Source: Metridium senile (taxonomy: Eukaryota; Cnidaria; Anthozoa; Actiniaria; Metridiidae). From it: a DNA stretch of 64,000 nt. The translations under genes were made by a program, and so were the position numbers. The notes beneath the pieces were generated by a model. It was not told the origin of the DNA, did no database searches, and saw nothing but the letters and a program-made list of their open reading frames with translations. This document shows, one piece after another, positions 1-24,609 of this stretch. Every line of letters begins with the position of its first letter. The first letter of the stretch is position 1. The DNA is taken from contig OX459108.1 of assembly GCA_949775045.1 (NCBI GenBank), positions 15,343,763 through 15,407,762 on the forward strand. The letters run 5' to 3'.

Positions 1-112
1 TTCTTATTGTTTGAGAGCACGTCACGTGGAGGGAAATAAATCCACGTAAATAAAACATTTCAAAATGGAGAGAAAATGTTTCTTCGTTTGAATAGGGTAT
101 ATAATAAAACAC

Positions 113-640
113 TTAATGGGGCGAGATATATAGCAATGGGGCGAGATATATAGCAATGGGGCGAGATATATAGTAATGGGGCGAGATATATATAGCAATG
201 GGGCGAGATATATAGCAATGGGGCGAGATATATAGCAATGGCGCGAGATTTATAGCAATGGGGCGAGATATATAGCAATGGCGCGAGATATATAGCAATG
301 GGGCGAAATGTATAGCAACGGGGCGAGATTTATAGCAATGAGGCGAGATATATAACAATGGGGCGAGATATATAGCAATGGGGCGAGATATATAGCAATG
401 GGGCGAGATATATAGCAATGGGGCGAGATATATAGCAATGGGGCGAGATATATAGCAATGGGGCGAGATATATATAGCAATGGCGCGAGATATATAGCAA
501 TGGGGCGAGATTTATAGCAATGGGGCGAGATATATAGCAATGGGGCGAGATATATAGCAATGGGGCGAGATATATAGCAATGGGGCGAGATATATAGCAA
601 TGGGGCGAGATACATATAAAGCAATGGGGCGAGATAGCAA
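113..640. repeat. 20-bp minisatellite, about 26 copies
   Basis: A unit reading ATGGGGCGAGATATATAGCA repeats almost without interruption. Variants include GCGCGAG for GGGCGAG, TTTATAG for TATATAG, and occasional 2-bp TA insertions. Because 20 is not a multiple of 3, all three minus-strand frames read through as short open frames with a 20-residue period. These are repeat artefacts, not proteins. Confidence 0.95.
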
Positions 641-644
641 TATT

Positions 645-1180
645 TTTGATTGAAAATATAGTTATTGACTAATTCTTAACAGTTCAATTGAATTTGCTTT
701 ATTTCAAGCGATTCATTGCCCAAAAAATACCATAATGCAAGTCAGAAGAACTACTGTCGAAATTAACACAGCTAGCCTGATTCGGAGGTTACTGTGGATT
801 GTATGCCATATTTTAGTCGAAAATTGGCGAAAAGTGAAAATATCTATGATTGAAATTATAGTAATTAACGAAGTCTAAACATCTGTATTGAATGTTCTTC
901 CCAAAAAATACCATACAACTCAGAATAAGTACGCATAGTTAAGCGGGGGAATATTGTGGGTAATATGCCTTATTTAACGAGTCCAAAATCGGCGAAACGG
1001 AAATTTTGTTTGACTGAAACTAGTTATTAACGAATTCTAAACATTACAATTGAATTTGCTTTTTTTAAAGTGATTTTTTAAGCAAAAAAATATCATACAA
1101 TCCACTGTCGAAACACAGGAATCTTAATTCGGCGCAAAGTGGAAAAATCGGCGCAAACTGGAAATATTTTTATATTTTTA
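645..1180. repeat. Degenerate tandem repeat, about 175 bp, three copies
   Basis: Three diverged units start near 645, 838 and 1008. Each carries a version of GATTGAAA-TAGT-ATTAACGAATTCTAAAC, then an AAAAAATA(C/T)CATA stretch, then a GGCGAAA-GGAAA stretch. No coding potential was seen. Confidence 0.6.
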
Positions 1181-1194
1181 TATTTTAGCTGTAC

Positions 1195-1350
1195 GTGTTT
1201 GTGCTATATGACATTAACCTTCAAGTTGTTGCAAACAAGTATTTTTCTAAAAAACGTGTAATAAATCACAAATTATGTGCGTTATATACGGACATCCTTT
1301 GCAAGCTTTAGAGTATTGACTCTAGCTTCGTCTTAGACAACGATTTTATA
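1195..1350. repeat. Half copy of the hairpin element seen at 43155 and 58980
   Basis: The stretch contains ACGTGTTTGTGCTATA and GACATCCTTTGCAAGCTTTAGAGT, followed by a CAACGATTTT end. It matches the right half of the complete hairpin copy at 43155-43443. The left arm is missing. Confidence 0.5.
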
Positions 1351-1532
1351 AACAGTTGTACATGAAAACTTAAAACGTAACTGTCAATAAAGTTAAGTTA
1401 CATTTCTTTAGTGTTACAAATTTTCATTTTTTGCCTACAATAAGCGTGAAACGATAGGTAATAGAATGAAATTTACCGTAAAAAATGTTGACTTTACTGA
1501 CGTTTCGAGCTTTAACCATTCGTCGGAGTTAA

Positions 1533-2474
1533 GGTAGTACCGGATACTTGCTACTGCGCATCCATTTCGCGCATCTCGTTTTCCATCATTTATTTGCGTT
1601 TTTTTGAAAATTTATCTAAATAATATTTTAATTTGGATCCTTATCTATAACTTAAGAAAGTATTATGTCATTTCATGCAACTTTGGAGGTAAAATGGGAC
1701 ATTTTTCGAAACATGCTCAGATTTTCACTACCTGACAAGGTCGCTGTTTTGTCTCAAAACAACAAATTTACAACTTTGTAAAAATGAATAGATAAAATAT
1801 GATTTTGACGTCTTTAGTCGTAAAACTAATACAAAATAGGTTTTAGGGTTTCTGGAGATGACAAGGATAATTTGACAAGTTTCAAGCAGATGTTTAAAGT
1901 ACTAGAACCCAGTCCCGCGCGGACCGTTGCCGTGTTTTTTTTTAACAAAAAAATGGATTCGGTCGCTTATAACTCGCCTATTAGTACGGGGACCCCCATT
2001 TTTTTTCTTTTTATTAAAGACTGCATTTACTACTCTTACGATTTAGAATAAAAAATAAAATATTCATTGATTGGATTTTCTGAAATTTTACAAATGGTAC
2101 AACTCTATACACATGTAGTGTGCGTAATTGGCGTATAATTGTGCTTCTATGGCTCACTTATACCCATATTTGGAAATGATTCAATGATTTTTATGACAGG
2201 AAATGTTAGATAACCCTTAGATCTATCGTTTGATATAATATTATGCTTTTCCTAGCAGAATACGTTCGCATTCTCTTGACTACTTTGAATAGGTACTTTT
2301 GAGCAAATCACCGCAAATTATTGCAAAAACCTACTTTTACTATATCTTATAACTCTATAACCAATACGGTGACCCCAATTTTTTTTCACGTTTTTTGACT
2401 TGCCTAACAATGATCTATAAATGACAGCATTTATAAAAAAATTCATTGAAGAAATCCAAGTATCCGGTACTACC
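1533..2474. mobile_element. TTAA-flanked non-autonomous DNA transposon, 942 bp
   Basis: The ends are perfect 18-bp inverted repeats (GGTAGTACCGGATACTTG at the left, its complement at 2457-2474), flanked on both sides by TTAA (1529-1532 and 2475-2478). TTAA target duplication is typical of piggyBac and Kolobok superfamilies. The termini do not look like classical piggyBac ends, so the superfamily is open. No transposase frame is visible, so it would need help in trans. It interrupts a copy of the hammerhead-like repeat (1484-1528). Confidence 0.7.
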
Positions 2475-2479
2475 TTAAA

Positions 2480-5230
2480 AGCATAGTGTGAAACTGCACG
2501 GATAGCCATCATCAATGTTTACATATGGGCCATAGTATAACATTTCCTAAATACTTTGGTTTATGCCTTTTCCCGCCATTTCCGTCCACGTGATCATGTC
2601 TGTAACCACGACAACTGGAGTCCTCATGGTGTAGTGCACACAACTGAGAAGATGTTTCTAGTATACGACTACCTGAAAACACTAACCTGGTCACGATTGA
2701 ACACAAATACCCAATAACAACATTCATTGACTGATAGTGATGTAGTTTTGAGCATTTTAGACGACAATATGGTATCTTTTTCGATATTTTTCACGATCTG
2801 TGACACCAGGTGTTTCAGTTTACTGTCAAGATGCCATTTATTTTCTCTCTAAAAATGCCATCTAATTTGTTCATTCTTACTCAAAATTAATCTTTCAAAA
2901 GCTTGAGAGCCTAGAAAGTGTAATCTCCAATAAAATGCTGTTTTTAATGCATGTGTACATGTGTTTTTAATAAATCGTTTGAACCGACAACAGAGCACGA
3001 ACCCTATCTTCGTGAGCTCCATCACGTTTACAAGTAGCAGAACTTCAAAGTGATCGTTATTAACGATATCGTACAAGACATTTGTCATTCTCTTTGATAT
3101 TTAATAGCCAATCAACACAAATTATATGTCAAATCTTTTTTCTATGAATTTTGGAGTAATATCCCATAAATTTTTTAAAGAAAAAAATATATAGTGCACT
3201 TGAGTAGAAAAGCTCCAGGCGTTCCTAGCGAGGTGGGAGTCCGTGCAGCGGTACATGTTTTTCTGTGGTACATGTTGCATATAAAATGGACTCCCTTTAT
3301 CAATGGAATAGAGTCTCTGGACTACACAGCAGTGATCACTTCTTACATTTTACAACTTTTAACACATTTCTTTGTTGTCCTACCGATAGGATAAATTCTT
3401 GTTATGCCGAGAATAAACGAAAAAACCGTTGGACGAATGTACCAGAGTTATCAAGACACTTTGAAGGCTATTCGACTCCAACGACTGTTAAGAATTTTAC
3501 AGGGTAAAGAAAGAAAAGGCCGTGTTAATTCACCAGCTAGAATGAGATGTAAGTTTATTATAGAATAGAGTTGATTTGGTAAATTTAATGTTGAAATATC
3601 AGTTGTTCTATGAGAAAAACTCTTGCTAGCTACAATACGGCTTCACAAAAGTCTACATTTAAAGTTGTTTTCTCCCTGTTTTTTTAGTACTGAATTCGAT
3701 TGAGTCAGATTTTTAATGGCAATACCATCTGGTCTAAGTGATTTTTTAAGTCTTTTTCTTCTTCTTATAAACAGCAAAACAATCACAAAAATAGTAACAT
3801 TTCCGTTTGCACGAGCACCACCGGCCGCATGTTCAGTAGAGAATCGAGACGATTTCTACTTTGAAAACCGGCTTTTTTTCCACAGTTGCCTTTCTTACTA
3901 TCATCATAACCAACCAGAAAGCACTTTTGTTATACTTCACGTTAATTGAATACTAAAAAAAAATGTTTTTTCTTTGCCCATCATTAAAAAAACTACCAAC
4001 AAATAATTTTAAACTGAATGCATGCTGGCCGACACGAAGGCTGTACTTTAATGGTTCACGGAGATCGTAATCTTCTGATAGTTCACTAGTCAACTTGAGT
4101 CATTTTCTAGTGACAACAAGTTTATATATTAGTGGTGTAATAATCCTAGTTGATCGTCCTAATTAGATAGTGAAGAATAAGAAAATGTTTACGATGGCAC
4201 ACGACCCGGTTTCTTTTTGCGCTAATTTTCATAACACATCAGTTAACAGTTCTGGCCTTAGCTTCTTTTGATAGCTACTCTAGCGGACTATGTTTCTGAA
4301 AGTTCAAAGTAAAAAATACTATATGTAGTACTATCTATTGATAGTAGAACAACTTTTGAACTTCTATAGTTAATAGCATGTTTGTTAAATTTCTCTAGTC
4401 TCTCAGGCCTGAACGGTCCAGTGTGAATCAGTTGGAACTCTGAGTCAGTGCTGATTTTATAACACGCGAATATTGGGATCTTTTCACTCAGTGATTTTCA
4501 CCATTGAACAACAGTTTTTCTATTTTATTCAACTTCAGTTTGACCAGTTCAGTTCTTTTTGCTCTAAATTGTCATGTAAAACATTGTTAGTAGAACTATT
4601 AACTATTGATTATCAGTTAGTTGCGTTAGTGAATTATATGATAATGTTGTACACTTGCCGGCTTTTCGCAAACCATTATTATGTCTATATATCTCTCTTC
4701 TTTCCCTCTTCGTGCCTTAGTGGTTAGTTGCCACCTAGTGATTTTACAAGCATTGGGCACTCTTTTCTGTCATTATTGGCAATCGTTAACACTCAGTCTT
4801 CAAACGAGATGTGATACTGATTTATATAGCGCTAAAATATTCCCAACCCCAAGCGCTATTCAAATCTACAATTGTATGTGGGGGACTTGTGCCATATAAA
4901 TACAAATATATATCATTATATCATTATATTATGTGTCATTGAGCTGTATAAACAGAAAACTAATAATCTGTAGAGAGCATAAATACTTGTGCTCTCTTGC
5001 TGTAAGCTGTTAAGCCCTCTCATGAAAAATATATAAGATTCAGTACGAGAAAGGAATGAGAAAAAATGTGTTGTGAGTGCTCAGTTAAAGCATGAAAATA
5101 GTCCCAGCGCATACAACAATTTTATGTTAAAAGTTGGTCATTGAAGTTCTAAAATTGGATAAAACTTTTAAAGAAAACCCAAGATCTCAACTGTCGAGAA
5201 ACGAATTGAACGCAAGGAAAGTGGAGAGAT
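2480..5230. other. No recognisable gene; AT-rich unique sequence
   Basis: No frame in this stretch resembles a known family. The only item worth naming is a short + strand frame at 3414-3578, reported separately. Hammerhead-like or tandem repeats are not evident here. Confidence 0.5.
3414..3578 (+). other. Possible small coding exon, unrecognised
   Basis: An ATG opens a 54-codon frame beginning MPRINEKTVGRMYQSYQ, rich in Arg, Lys and Leu. A good donor consensus (GATGTAAGTTT) lies near its end around 3548-3556, so it could be a first coding exon spliced onward. I found no convincing downstream partner exon, and the protein is not recognised. It may equally be chance. Confidence 0.15.
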
Positions 5231-5264
5231 GAAAATCAAAGCCACAGTTAAAAAGAGTTAAAGT

Positions 5265-5790
5265 GTGAATAAATGAATGAATAAATGAATGAGAGAGAAA
5301 AGTTGACAAAACAGGAAAATAAGACATTGACAGAAGTGAGAAAGAACAAACAGACGGACAAACAGAGAGACAGAAATGATACAAAAATGTTCATTCATTC
5401 AGTCCTTTATTCATTCGTTCATTGAATTCATTCATTTCATCGATACATACATATAGGAATTCTTAAATTATTCATTCATTCATTCTTCAATTTTATTCAG
5501 TCATTCATCCATCCATTCATTCATTCATTCACACGACCACATCAGCAACGCTGTAATTTTATCGAGTGTTAAAACAAAAGCCATTAATTTATTATTATCA
5601 TTATTCATTCGCTCATTCATTCATCAACACATACATTTAATTTCCATTGTATTAAAATTAAAATTAAATAATTAATTCGTTCTTCTATTTATTTATTCAT
5701 TCATTCATCCATCCATTCTCTCATTCATTCATTCATTCATTCATTCATTCATCCATTCATGCATTCATGCATTCATGCATTCAGACCATT
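5265..5790. repeat. TCAT/ATTC microsatellite tract
   Basis: Long runs of TTCA/TCAT tetranucleotides, interrupted by short unique stretches, end about 310 bp before the EGLN start codon. The same tetranucleotide style recurs at 15960-16480 inside the same gene. No gene is seen. Confidence 0.9.
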
Positions 5791-5837
5791 CTCGTTCCCA
5801 GAGCCCCACGGTTCAGACATACGGAATAACAAAAACA

Positions 5838-6034
5838 CTGACACGTGCAACTAGGCTCAAATAAAAACAATGTGTTATATAACACAAAGATACAAAATTA
5901 AATATTGAGTATCTGTCGACAAAAGGTAAAAAGTCGTACGTGTTGAAGGTCACGACAATGTAATTTGGGCTTCCTGTGGTAGTTGTTGTCGCAATACTCG
6001 CCAGGCGTTCCTAGTCTAGTAGTAAGCGGACGTG
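5838..6034 (+). promoter_or_regulatory. Candidate hypoxia response elements upstream of EGLN
   Basis: Three ACGTG cores (consensus RCGTG) lie near 5842, 5938 and 6030, within about 265 bp of the EGLN start codon. In animals some EGLN genes are HIF targets, which makes a negative feedback loop plausible here. ACGTG is short and occurs by chance, so this is an inference from motif plus context. Confidence 0.3.
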
Positions 6035-6103
6035 CAGGAAGGACGGTCGCGTCTTTCTCTGTTTTAATCCTTTTGTTTTTCTTTAATAGCGCTCTGGAAC
6101 TAC

Positions 6104-17402
<11,299 letters not shown>

Positions 17403-17563
17403 GTGAGGCGTATAACTGCCAGCAAAAGGCATTGTCATGACAACAGGTGTCACATCAGTACCCTTTAAAGCTGATGACCTCATTGGTACCATGGTAACCA
17501 ACAAACATCTCTGCAGCTGATGCTGATGTTTTGACTAAAGCTTCTTAAAAGAACAAATCTAAT

Positions 17564-17838
17564 ATACACCCTTTCCGAGAAAGTTTGTCACTCGTGAAAA
17601 GCACACAAGCTAGTAGCGCAAAGGATCATGGATCAGTTCAGAAACTAAATGTGCATTCGGAACGCCTTTCTTGTTGTTTGATAAGTCAGAACGGATATTT
17701 CTCAATAACATATTGACAAGTGTAGCAATGTGGCCATGAAATCCCTGCGTTTTAATAAAGTATACATAGGTAACCCATAATCTTGTAGGCTTTTCACTTC
17801 ACGGGTGACAAAGTTTCTCGGAAGGGTTGTATACTAGT
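17564..17838. mobile_element. MITE inside the EGLN 3' untranslated region
   Basis: The arms TCCGAGAAAGTTTGTCACTC and the right complement (GTGACAAAGTTTCTCGGA) are bounded by TATACA(A)CCC(T)TT ends. The likely EGLN polyadenylation signal lies within it. It starts about 160 bp after the stop codon. Confidence 0.7.
17754..17759 (+). terminator. EGLN polyadenylation signal AATAAA
   Basis: This is the first canonical AATAAA after the EGLN stop codon (about 350 bp downstream) on the + strand. It lies within the hairpin element at 17564-17838. Confidence 0.5.
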
Positions 17839-18034
17839 TATACAAAGGTTTCTAGTGGAATATCATACGAGTCACTTGTATTTTCTATACCGTGAAGCGA
17901 TGTATAATATGAAGCAACAGAAGTGACGAGTGGGATATCCACAGTATGCATTAAGAAACTTAATTGTTTACTAAATTATCCCACACCATAGAAAATACAG
18001 CCATTGCTGCAATGTCTCATGTGAAGAGGCAGTT

Positions 18035-18210
18035 AAATAGACCAAATCGGCTAACGCGTTGCTATGTACCCAATTCAAATCTTTTGGGAATAAGATTCTT
18101 TGTCTTATGTATTCCGATGTCACGTGGAAAATGTTTGTAACAAAAGTTTTTATTCCCAGAGGTTTTTAATTGGGTGGAAACGTACATAGCAACGCGTTGG
18201 ACTATGCCGC
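18035..18210. mobile_element. Short MITE, second copy of the 15142 family
   Basis: The ends TAGACCAAATCGGCTAACGC and GTACATAGCAACGCGTTGGA flank TTTGGGAATAAGATTCTTTG, and the right arm is the complement. The centre includes a stretch also present in the 40970 copy. Confidence 0.75.
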
Positions 18211-18329
18211 TAAATATACTACAACTTTCTTGCTTTCTGATTGGCTGCAAAACTACCATGTGAGATGCATGCAAATATGGGATGGATGGGAATTGAAAAA
18301 TGAACAGGATATATATACAATGATCTGTT

Positions 18330-18490
18330 TGCTGAAAGATTGTGCGTATTGTGCATACAATATACCCCTTTACCTCCGTATGAAAATTGCCCATTTCAGA
18401 CCACATGGCACTTTTATGATGAACGTGTTATAACATTTACATGTGAAAGAATCATCTCCCAAGGGTAGCATCACGCGATCTGAAATGGGT
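18330..18490. repeat. Interspersed repeat, inverted relative at 57365-57520
   Basis: ATGATGAACGTGTTATA, CATTTACATGTGAAAGAA and CCAAGGGTAGCATCACG reappear in reverse complement at 57370-57450. No coding capacity is seen. Confidence 0.5.
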
Positions 18491-18769
18491 AAACAAACAA
18501 GGAAGGTTCATTAAAAGATTGTACATTTGTACATACTATAAACTGATGGCTAAAAGATTGTACATTATGTTGATAAACTATCAAATACAACGTAACAGTG
18601 GCTAGCATTAATTATCTTTCTCGAACTTGATACATCATCTCGCACCTTTTGTCGAAATGAACCTAAAAATAATAAAACATTCCGATAGAATGAATCATTC
18701 CTTTACAATAAAAGTCTGATTATATCATGCAGACTCTAATAAACAGTAAATGAAAACCACTCTAATCTT

Positions 18770-18945
18770 ACCATTACACCCTAATAAGTAGAGTTAAGTC
18801 ATTTAACCCGTGAAATAGATATTAGACTAATACACCTTTAATAGCAGTCTCTAATTCCATTGTTTTCTTTTGTGTCTATTTGACTATTACACCTTGACTA
18901 TTTAATTGTGTTTCATGGGTTAAATGTCTTCACTCTACTCTTTTC
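18770..18945. mobile_element. MITE of the AACCCGTGAAA family
   Basis: The left arm AGAGTTAAGTCATTTAACCC-GTGAAA and the right arm TTTCATGGGTTAAATGTCTT-ACTCTA are imperfect complements. Relatives lie at 19725-19900 and 47735-47885. Confidence 0.55.
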
Positions 18946-19429
18946 CAGCTGAGTTGATCGCCTTCCCCGAAAGGAATTATGGGTACTATTTTTGGTTATC
19001 AATCAGTTTGAGCATTTTCCGAGGTTACAATGTATACTTTTGTTGTTGATTGAAATATAATCCCACCATGAGTTTGACTAGCATTTACAATTAATTTAAA
19101 GAAGGAAGTACTTGTATTTCATAAATTTTATTGGCAGAATAAAGGGAAATGCTAATCAAAATACGATGTTGAATCCTCAATTCTGATTGGTTGAACTTGT
19201 GTTTGTTCTGAAGGTCAACTCAGCTGGTTCCCAGTGGTTAATTAATGAAAACCACTCTAATCTGATAAACATCGATTGCTTTTTCACTGTAGTTAGATTG
19301 TATTTATAAAAACATGTATCGATGTATATATTATGTAAATAAGAAAATGTTATATAAGTTATATACAATTAAACAAATAAAAAACCTTGTAACACTCTCA
19401 TTCTTTGACTACTAAGGAGTAATATTGGA

Positions 19430-20665
19430 AATGTCAGTAAGATTAGAAATAGAAACTAGCGAGTAAACTAGTATAGGCTGCGTTGGTGAATGCATTTATC
19501 CTATAAAGACAGACATTTACAAAGCCTAAATTACTAAAGCCACACCCTTACCCCCTGCTGTAGGGTGAAGGATGTTTATCATAGTTGCACTTACTGCCAC
19601 GCCCGATGTTATTAAAACAATCCCTGGGGGTTCATATACTATGTTTACAGGTGTTTACAATAAAACATTAAACCATGAAATATAATCATTACACTTACTA
19701 ACTATTGGTTTCTATTTAGTACGTCTGGAGTGGTTTTCATTAACCCGTGAAACACACTTTAGCGTAATATGCTTTATTACACTTTAACTTTAACTTTGTG
19801 TTTTATAATCATTTGTTCAATAGCACTATTACACATTAATACACTTTATTACTTTTTCCCTATTACACTTTGTTTCACGGGTTAATGAAAACCACTCTAT
19901 TACTTAGCCTATTACTCGTCTAACTCTTTTACTCCGACGAAGGGCTAAAGCTCGAAACGTCAGTAAAGTTAAGGCAATATTTTTTACGGTGTTAATCGCT
20001 AGTTTCTATTTCAATTTTTTACGGTGTTACAAATTTCATTGTATTACCTATGGTTTATAACAAACACCGACGCAGCCTATACTAGTTTACTTGCTAGTTT
20101 CTATTTTTTACGGTGTTACAAATTTCATTCTATTACCTATCGTTTATATCAAACACCGACGCAGCCTATACTAGTTTACTCGCTAGTTTCCATTTATATC
20201 ACTCAACCAGAAACATAAAATACAAATTAAGCTAGGGAAACAATACCTCGTTACAACTTAACACGTCTTGACAGTGATTCTGTAACCAAGCATATGTTAC
20301 ATATTATTTTAAAATTGATTCCTTTCTGAATCTGTTAAAAAACAAACTTTATATCAGAACTGACTGCGATTGGAGACGTTATTGGGCTTCCTGTGGTAGG
20401 CTTGAAGTCATCTAGTATTGACGTAAAAAATGTTGACTTAACTTTACTGTCGTTTCGAGCTTTAGCCCTTCATCGGAGTAAGATTGAAGCTTTAGACTAA
20501 GAGAGATGTATACATATATTATTTATCGTTTATATCAAACACCGACGCAGCCTATACTAGTTTACTCGCTAATTTCTATTTTTTACGGTATTACAAATTT
20601 CATTCTGTTACCTATCGTTTATACACCTACGCATCCTATACTAGTTTACTCGCTAGTTTCCATCT
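19430..20665. repeat. 95-bp satellite units, hammerhead-like motifs and one MITE
   Basis: Units of the ACGGTGTTACAAATTTCAT / GACGCAGCCTATACTAGTTT satellite occur near 19440-19490 (minus), 20010-20200 and 20520-20665. The motif CCGACGAAGGGCTAAAGCTC followed by GAAACGTCAG lies at 19933-19965, and its complement at 20445-20480. A hairpin element with AACCCGTGAAACACACTTTA ends spans 19725-19900. Confidence 0.75.
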
Positions 20666-23210
20666 AGTATTGACAATAATATTTACTGATTAAATATGTG
20701 TAGGCGTTCACTATTTGGTTTGTTTTGATACAAGAACAACAAAACGAGATTAAACTTTCTCTTTGATTGACATGAGATGTGACACCCTAACCACAGATCA
20801 CGTGATCTACCATCTAAACAGGATTAAAACAGGAAATAACTTGTACACCTTGAACGGAAGTAAAATGATTTTCATCCGCTACACAACCAACTTGGACCAT
20901 CATTTTGACAATGTGTCTTTGTTGAACGGTGCTAAAAATAGCCGTGATTCATTCACAAGTCATTTATTTTTATTCTAACCAAATTGTTATTTTAAAAGTA
21001 CAGTGTTTAGTGAAAACTTCATTGAACTCATTTTGGAGAGACAGCGAAGTGTTTAGCAAGAAAACAGTCGAAAGAAAGGAAGCGCGAGGCGGAGAAGTTA
21101 AATCCGGTGAGTAGTCAGTAGCTGGACAGGCTTTTTACTGTTGTTGTCCTGAAAACTATCGTTTAAATACCTAAAAGGTTTTTTTATATACAACTAAACC
21201 TGCAGTAAGCTTTGCAAACTATTTCAATTTTGCATTTTGTCGCAAGCTATTTGTTGCTGTTTTTCTTGCTATATCTTTCTCTATACTAAAAAGTTATTTT
21301 AGACACACAAATAAACTTGCTGTGCACCAAATTTTGCAAGCTATTTCAATTTTGCATTTTGTCGCTACCTATTTGTTGCTGTTAAGTTGTTCCTACTATC
21401 TCTATTTTAATAAAGCTTCGTTTATATACTTAAAAGTTTTTTTTTACACACGTACAAATAAACCTGCACAAACCTTTGCAAACTGTTCAATTTTGCACTG
21501 ATTTTATTGTTGTATTGGCTGCTCATTTTAGTACAAAAACTGTACATTTACTACTTTATTCTTATTCTTATTTTTACTAACGATACTTCAAAAATATGAA
21601 TACTTCATTTGTAAGTATCTGAGGAGGATAAAAACACGTTGAATGCATCAGTAATTAGTTGATTCGCTAAAAAAATATTTTTCTTTTTGACTTTATATTA
21701 TTACAATACTACTCTAAATGCTTGCTTTGAAATATTTTCATGAAATATTCCAGTTTTACTGTAAAAACTTTCTCAACTCAATGCTAGATTAAAAGGTTTT
21801 TGCAAACAAAAATAACAGCACAAACCCCTATAGGTACGGATTGTAGATTGACATTTCATCCCGTGAGGGAGATGAGTGAGTGAGTGGAAATGTCATCAGC
21901 TAGCATATCTAGATCTCTGGACACCAAAATCTGTCCATATTTTTCTAGATTTATGTTAAAACACCAACATGTCATCTAGTTTATGCATATTTAATGCAAT
22001 TTTCCTTTGTTTCCGTGAAGCATGGATAACTTTGTTAAGTATATTTATAAAAATAAATTAGTTGCAAATTTTTTCATGCGAAACTTTTAAAATAATTCAA
22101 AAATCTCAACTTTAACTATATTTTGCTGCAATAAAGACATCATAAACAGGAATGTTATGTGATAAATCGTTAAGTAAGGGATTTACATTTGCATATGTAA
22201 GTTGTTGTTTACAAGGTTTTTTTTGTCAAGTAAAAGACAATACGATCAGCGTTTCCACATCAATAATTGTCATCACGGGACTGAGCGTGTCATGGTTGTG
22301 GTTGCATGCATGGTTTTGTACACACGAACAATAAGTAAGGTTCCGTTACGTCTTGAATAGTATAAAAAACGTAACGTTGCTTACGTCTTTTTGTATTGTA
22401 TCGAAAACACTAAAGACAATTCAGTACGTAGGTTGCTTGTTATTTCTAACTATTTTTTCCCCCTGTATTTGAAACACTACGGACATGGTAGTAAGGTTTT
22501 TAGACTTGCCCAAAGTCGAACTCGTTTATCACAGGACTAGTTATGCGAAGTTTGTTACAGTAACGCGCGAAGCGAGCCAATAAGTTGAGCGCGAAGCGCG
22601 AAACGAGCTACGAGCCGCAACTATGTTTATTTTGTATTACGTACTGTATCTATGTTTTTTAACTAAATGAAAACTAGCGAGTAAACTAGAATATTTTTTT
22701 AAGTATGTTTTTTTTTGTACTACGTACTGTATATATGAGCACGTCAGTAAGGTTGCTTACGTGTCGAAAACGTAAAAAGTGCACACAAAAAGCTGCATGG
22801 TTGCTTTTCTCTCTTACCGCATATCTTATTATGACGAATTCTATTATACTAAACTAAACTAAGTACATTTGTAAACCTATAAACGTATTTCTAACAGTGC
22901 GGACAAATGCGGTAAAGCTAGCGTTTACAAACGCAATACGTACTTACGGAGATGATAATTTAAAACTGTAAGAGGTATTACGTTTTTATTAACGTATAAA
23001 GCAGCATTACATAGAATAACGTATAATTTACGTAGTGTTTTTGACATAAGGGTATGACGTAATCTTTTCTGATGGTTGTGGTCAGGCCTGACGTGCTCAT
23101 CTTCCAGGGGGTAAAACTGTGGTTTATCAGTTCTATCTTAATGCACTTTGTTTGGACTTTTGCCACGATTAACAACATGGCTTAACAATGAGAAGGATGA
23201 ATAATACAAA
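20666..23210. other. No gene recognised; weak repeats
   Basis: At 21150-21500 a repeat of about 130 bp occurs about three times (CAATTTTGCATTTTGTCGC and TATTTGTTGCTGTT are shared). A short open stretch at 20763-21110 ends at a donor-like GTGAGTAG, but it has no recognisable protein similarity. A cluster of GCGAAGCGAGC-type words lies at 22560-22615. Confidence 0.5.
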
Positions 23211-23214
23211 AACT

Positions 23215-23625
23215 AATTCAAGGGGAGCCATATTGGAAAAACAACTTGTATAATATACTTATCTACAATGATGCAAGATTGAAGACAAGGCTTAACAATC
23301 AAACAAGGATAAAAATATAAACAATTTGAGGGGAGCCACATTGGAAAAACAACTTGTATAATATATGATTTGCATAAATTAATGCACAATTGAAAACACG
23401 TTCTTACAGTAATGACGATGAAGCCATGGTGACTTCGAAACGTCGTAAATTTATATCGCTTGTATTTATTCTAATTGTTTAACAATAACAAGAATAAAGG
23501 AAAAACTAGTTTAAGGGGAGCCTACCCTGCGAGCAGAGGTTCCATTCTCTTACCTGGAACGAGAAAAAAAAAATAGTTTAAGGCCGTGGAGCCTATATTG
23601 GAATAAACTTGTACAATAGATGATC
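23215..23625. repeat. About 107-bp tandem repeat, diverged
   Basis: AAGGGGAGCCA(T/C)ATTGGAAAAA then CAACTTGTATAATAT occurs at 23219 and 23326. Truncated or diverged versions occur at 23512 and 23580. The rest of the stretch to 24600 shows no gene. Confidence 0.65.
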
Positions 23626-24609
23626 TGCATAATCTTTATAGACTGAGAAAATTTCTGTCTTTTCTGGCGTTTTGTGTGCATGAAATGCTGATCACTTTGC
23701 AGAGCTCTTGATGCCGAGATGCTACTGTTTTTCCAAGATAGCAACAACATGCAACACAAATGCAGCAGAAACAACATCAACAACAACACCCCTAGGCCGG
23801 ATTCTAAACGGGGGATTTCGACTTAAAATATAGTGGACATATAGAATATTTGAAGCATGTTTTTCTGGAGTGATAGGGTTAATTTGATTAAAACAAGCTT
23901 TATTCTTCAAAATTAGTGAAATTAGTTTTTCCACAGGAATCTCTCATAAAACGTGACTGAACTTATTTCAAATTTGATTTCATTTTACGCGTTTCCTACC
24001 CTGGATGCCAGAGGTTTGAGAAGTTTTTACGATTTAAAGTAGTTTCGAGGACTATTTTCAATGTATTTTGTTTGTTTGGTAGAGTATCGTTCCACCGCGA
24101 CTCGATCATCGTCGCTTCGCGACTCAATAACTCGTCGCTTCGCGGCTCGTATTATTTCCCTATAAAAGAAAGCCCCTCTGGAACCAGGGTACGCGTTTTC
24201 TGACAGCCAAAACAAATTATTAACAGAACAAATATATAAATAAATAAAATACAAACCAACCAACCAACCAACCAACCATCTAACAAACAAACTAACAAGC
24301 ACTAAAACAAACAAACAAATAAACAAAAAATGAACCAAAAAATTAAAACGAATGTGTTCCCGCACATTGCCACAAACAACCACCGACAATACACCACATC
24401 ATGAAACCAAATTTACCGTCACGGTAGCGCACACAAAAAGACACGCCCCTCCCTCAAGTTATTATGCCAGCTTTTCAATGCCGTCCAGTATTGCCAGTCA
24501 AGATGTCGATGTTTTATCAGTGCAGCCATCGCGTCTTTTTATCGTTTTATGGTTTTATCGGCGATTTCCGTTAATTGTTTGATAGTCAGATCGTCTATGA
24601 TAAGCCTGA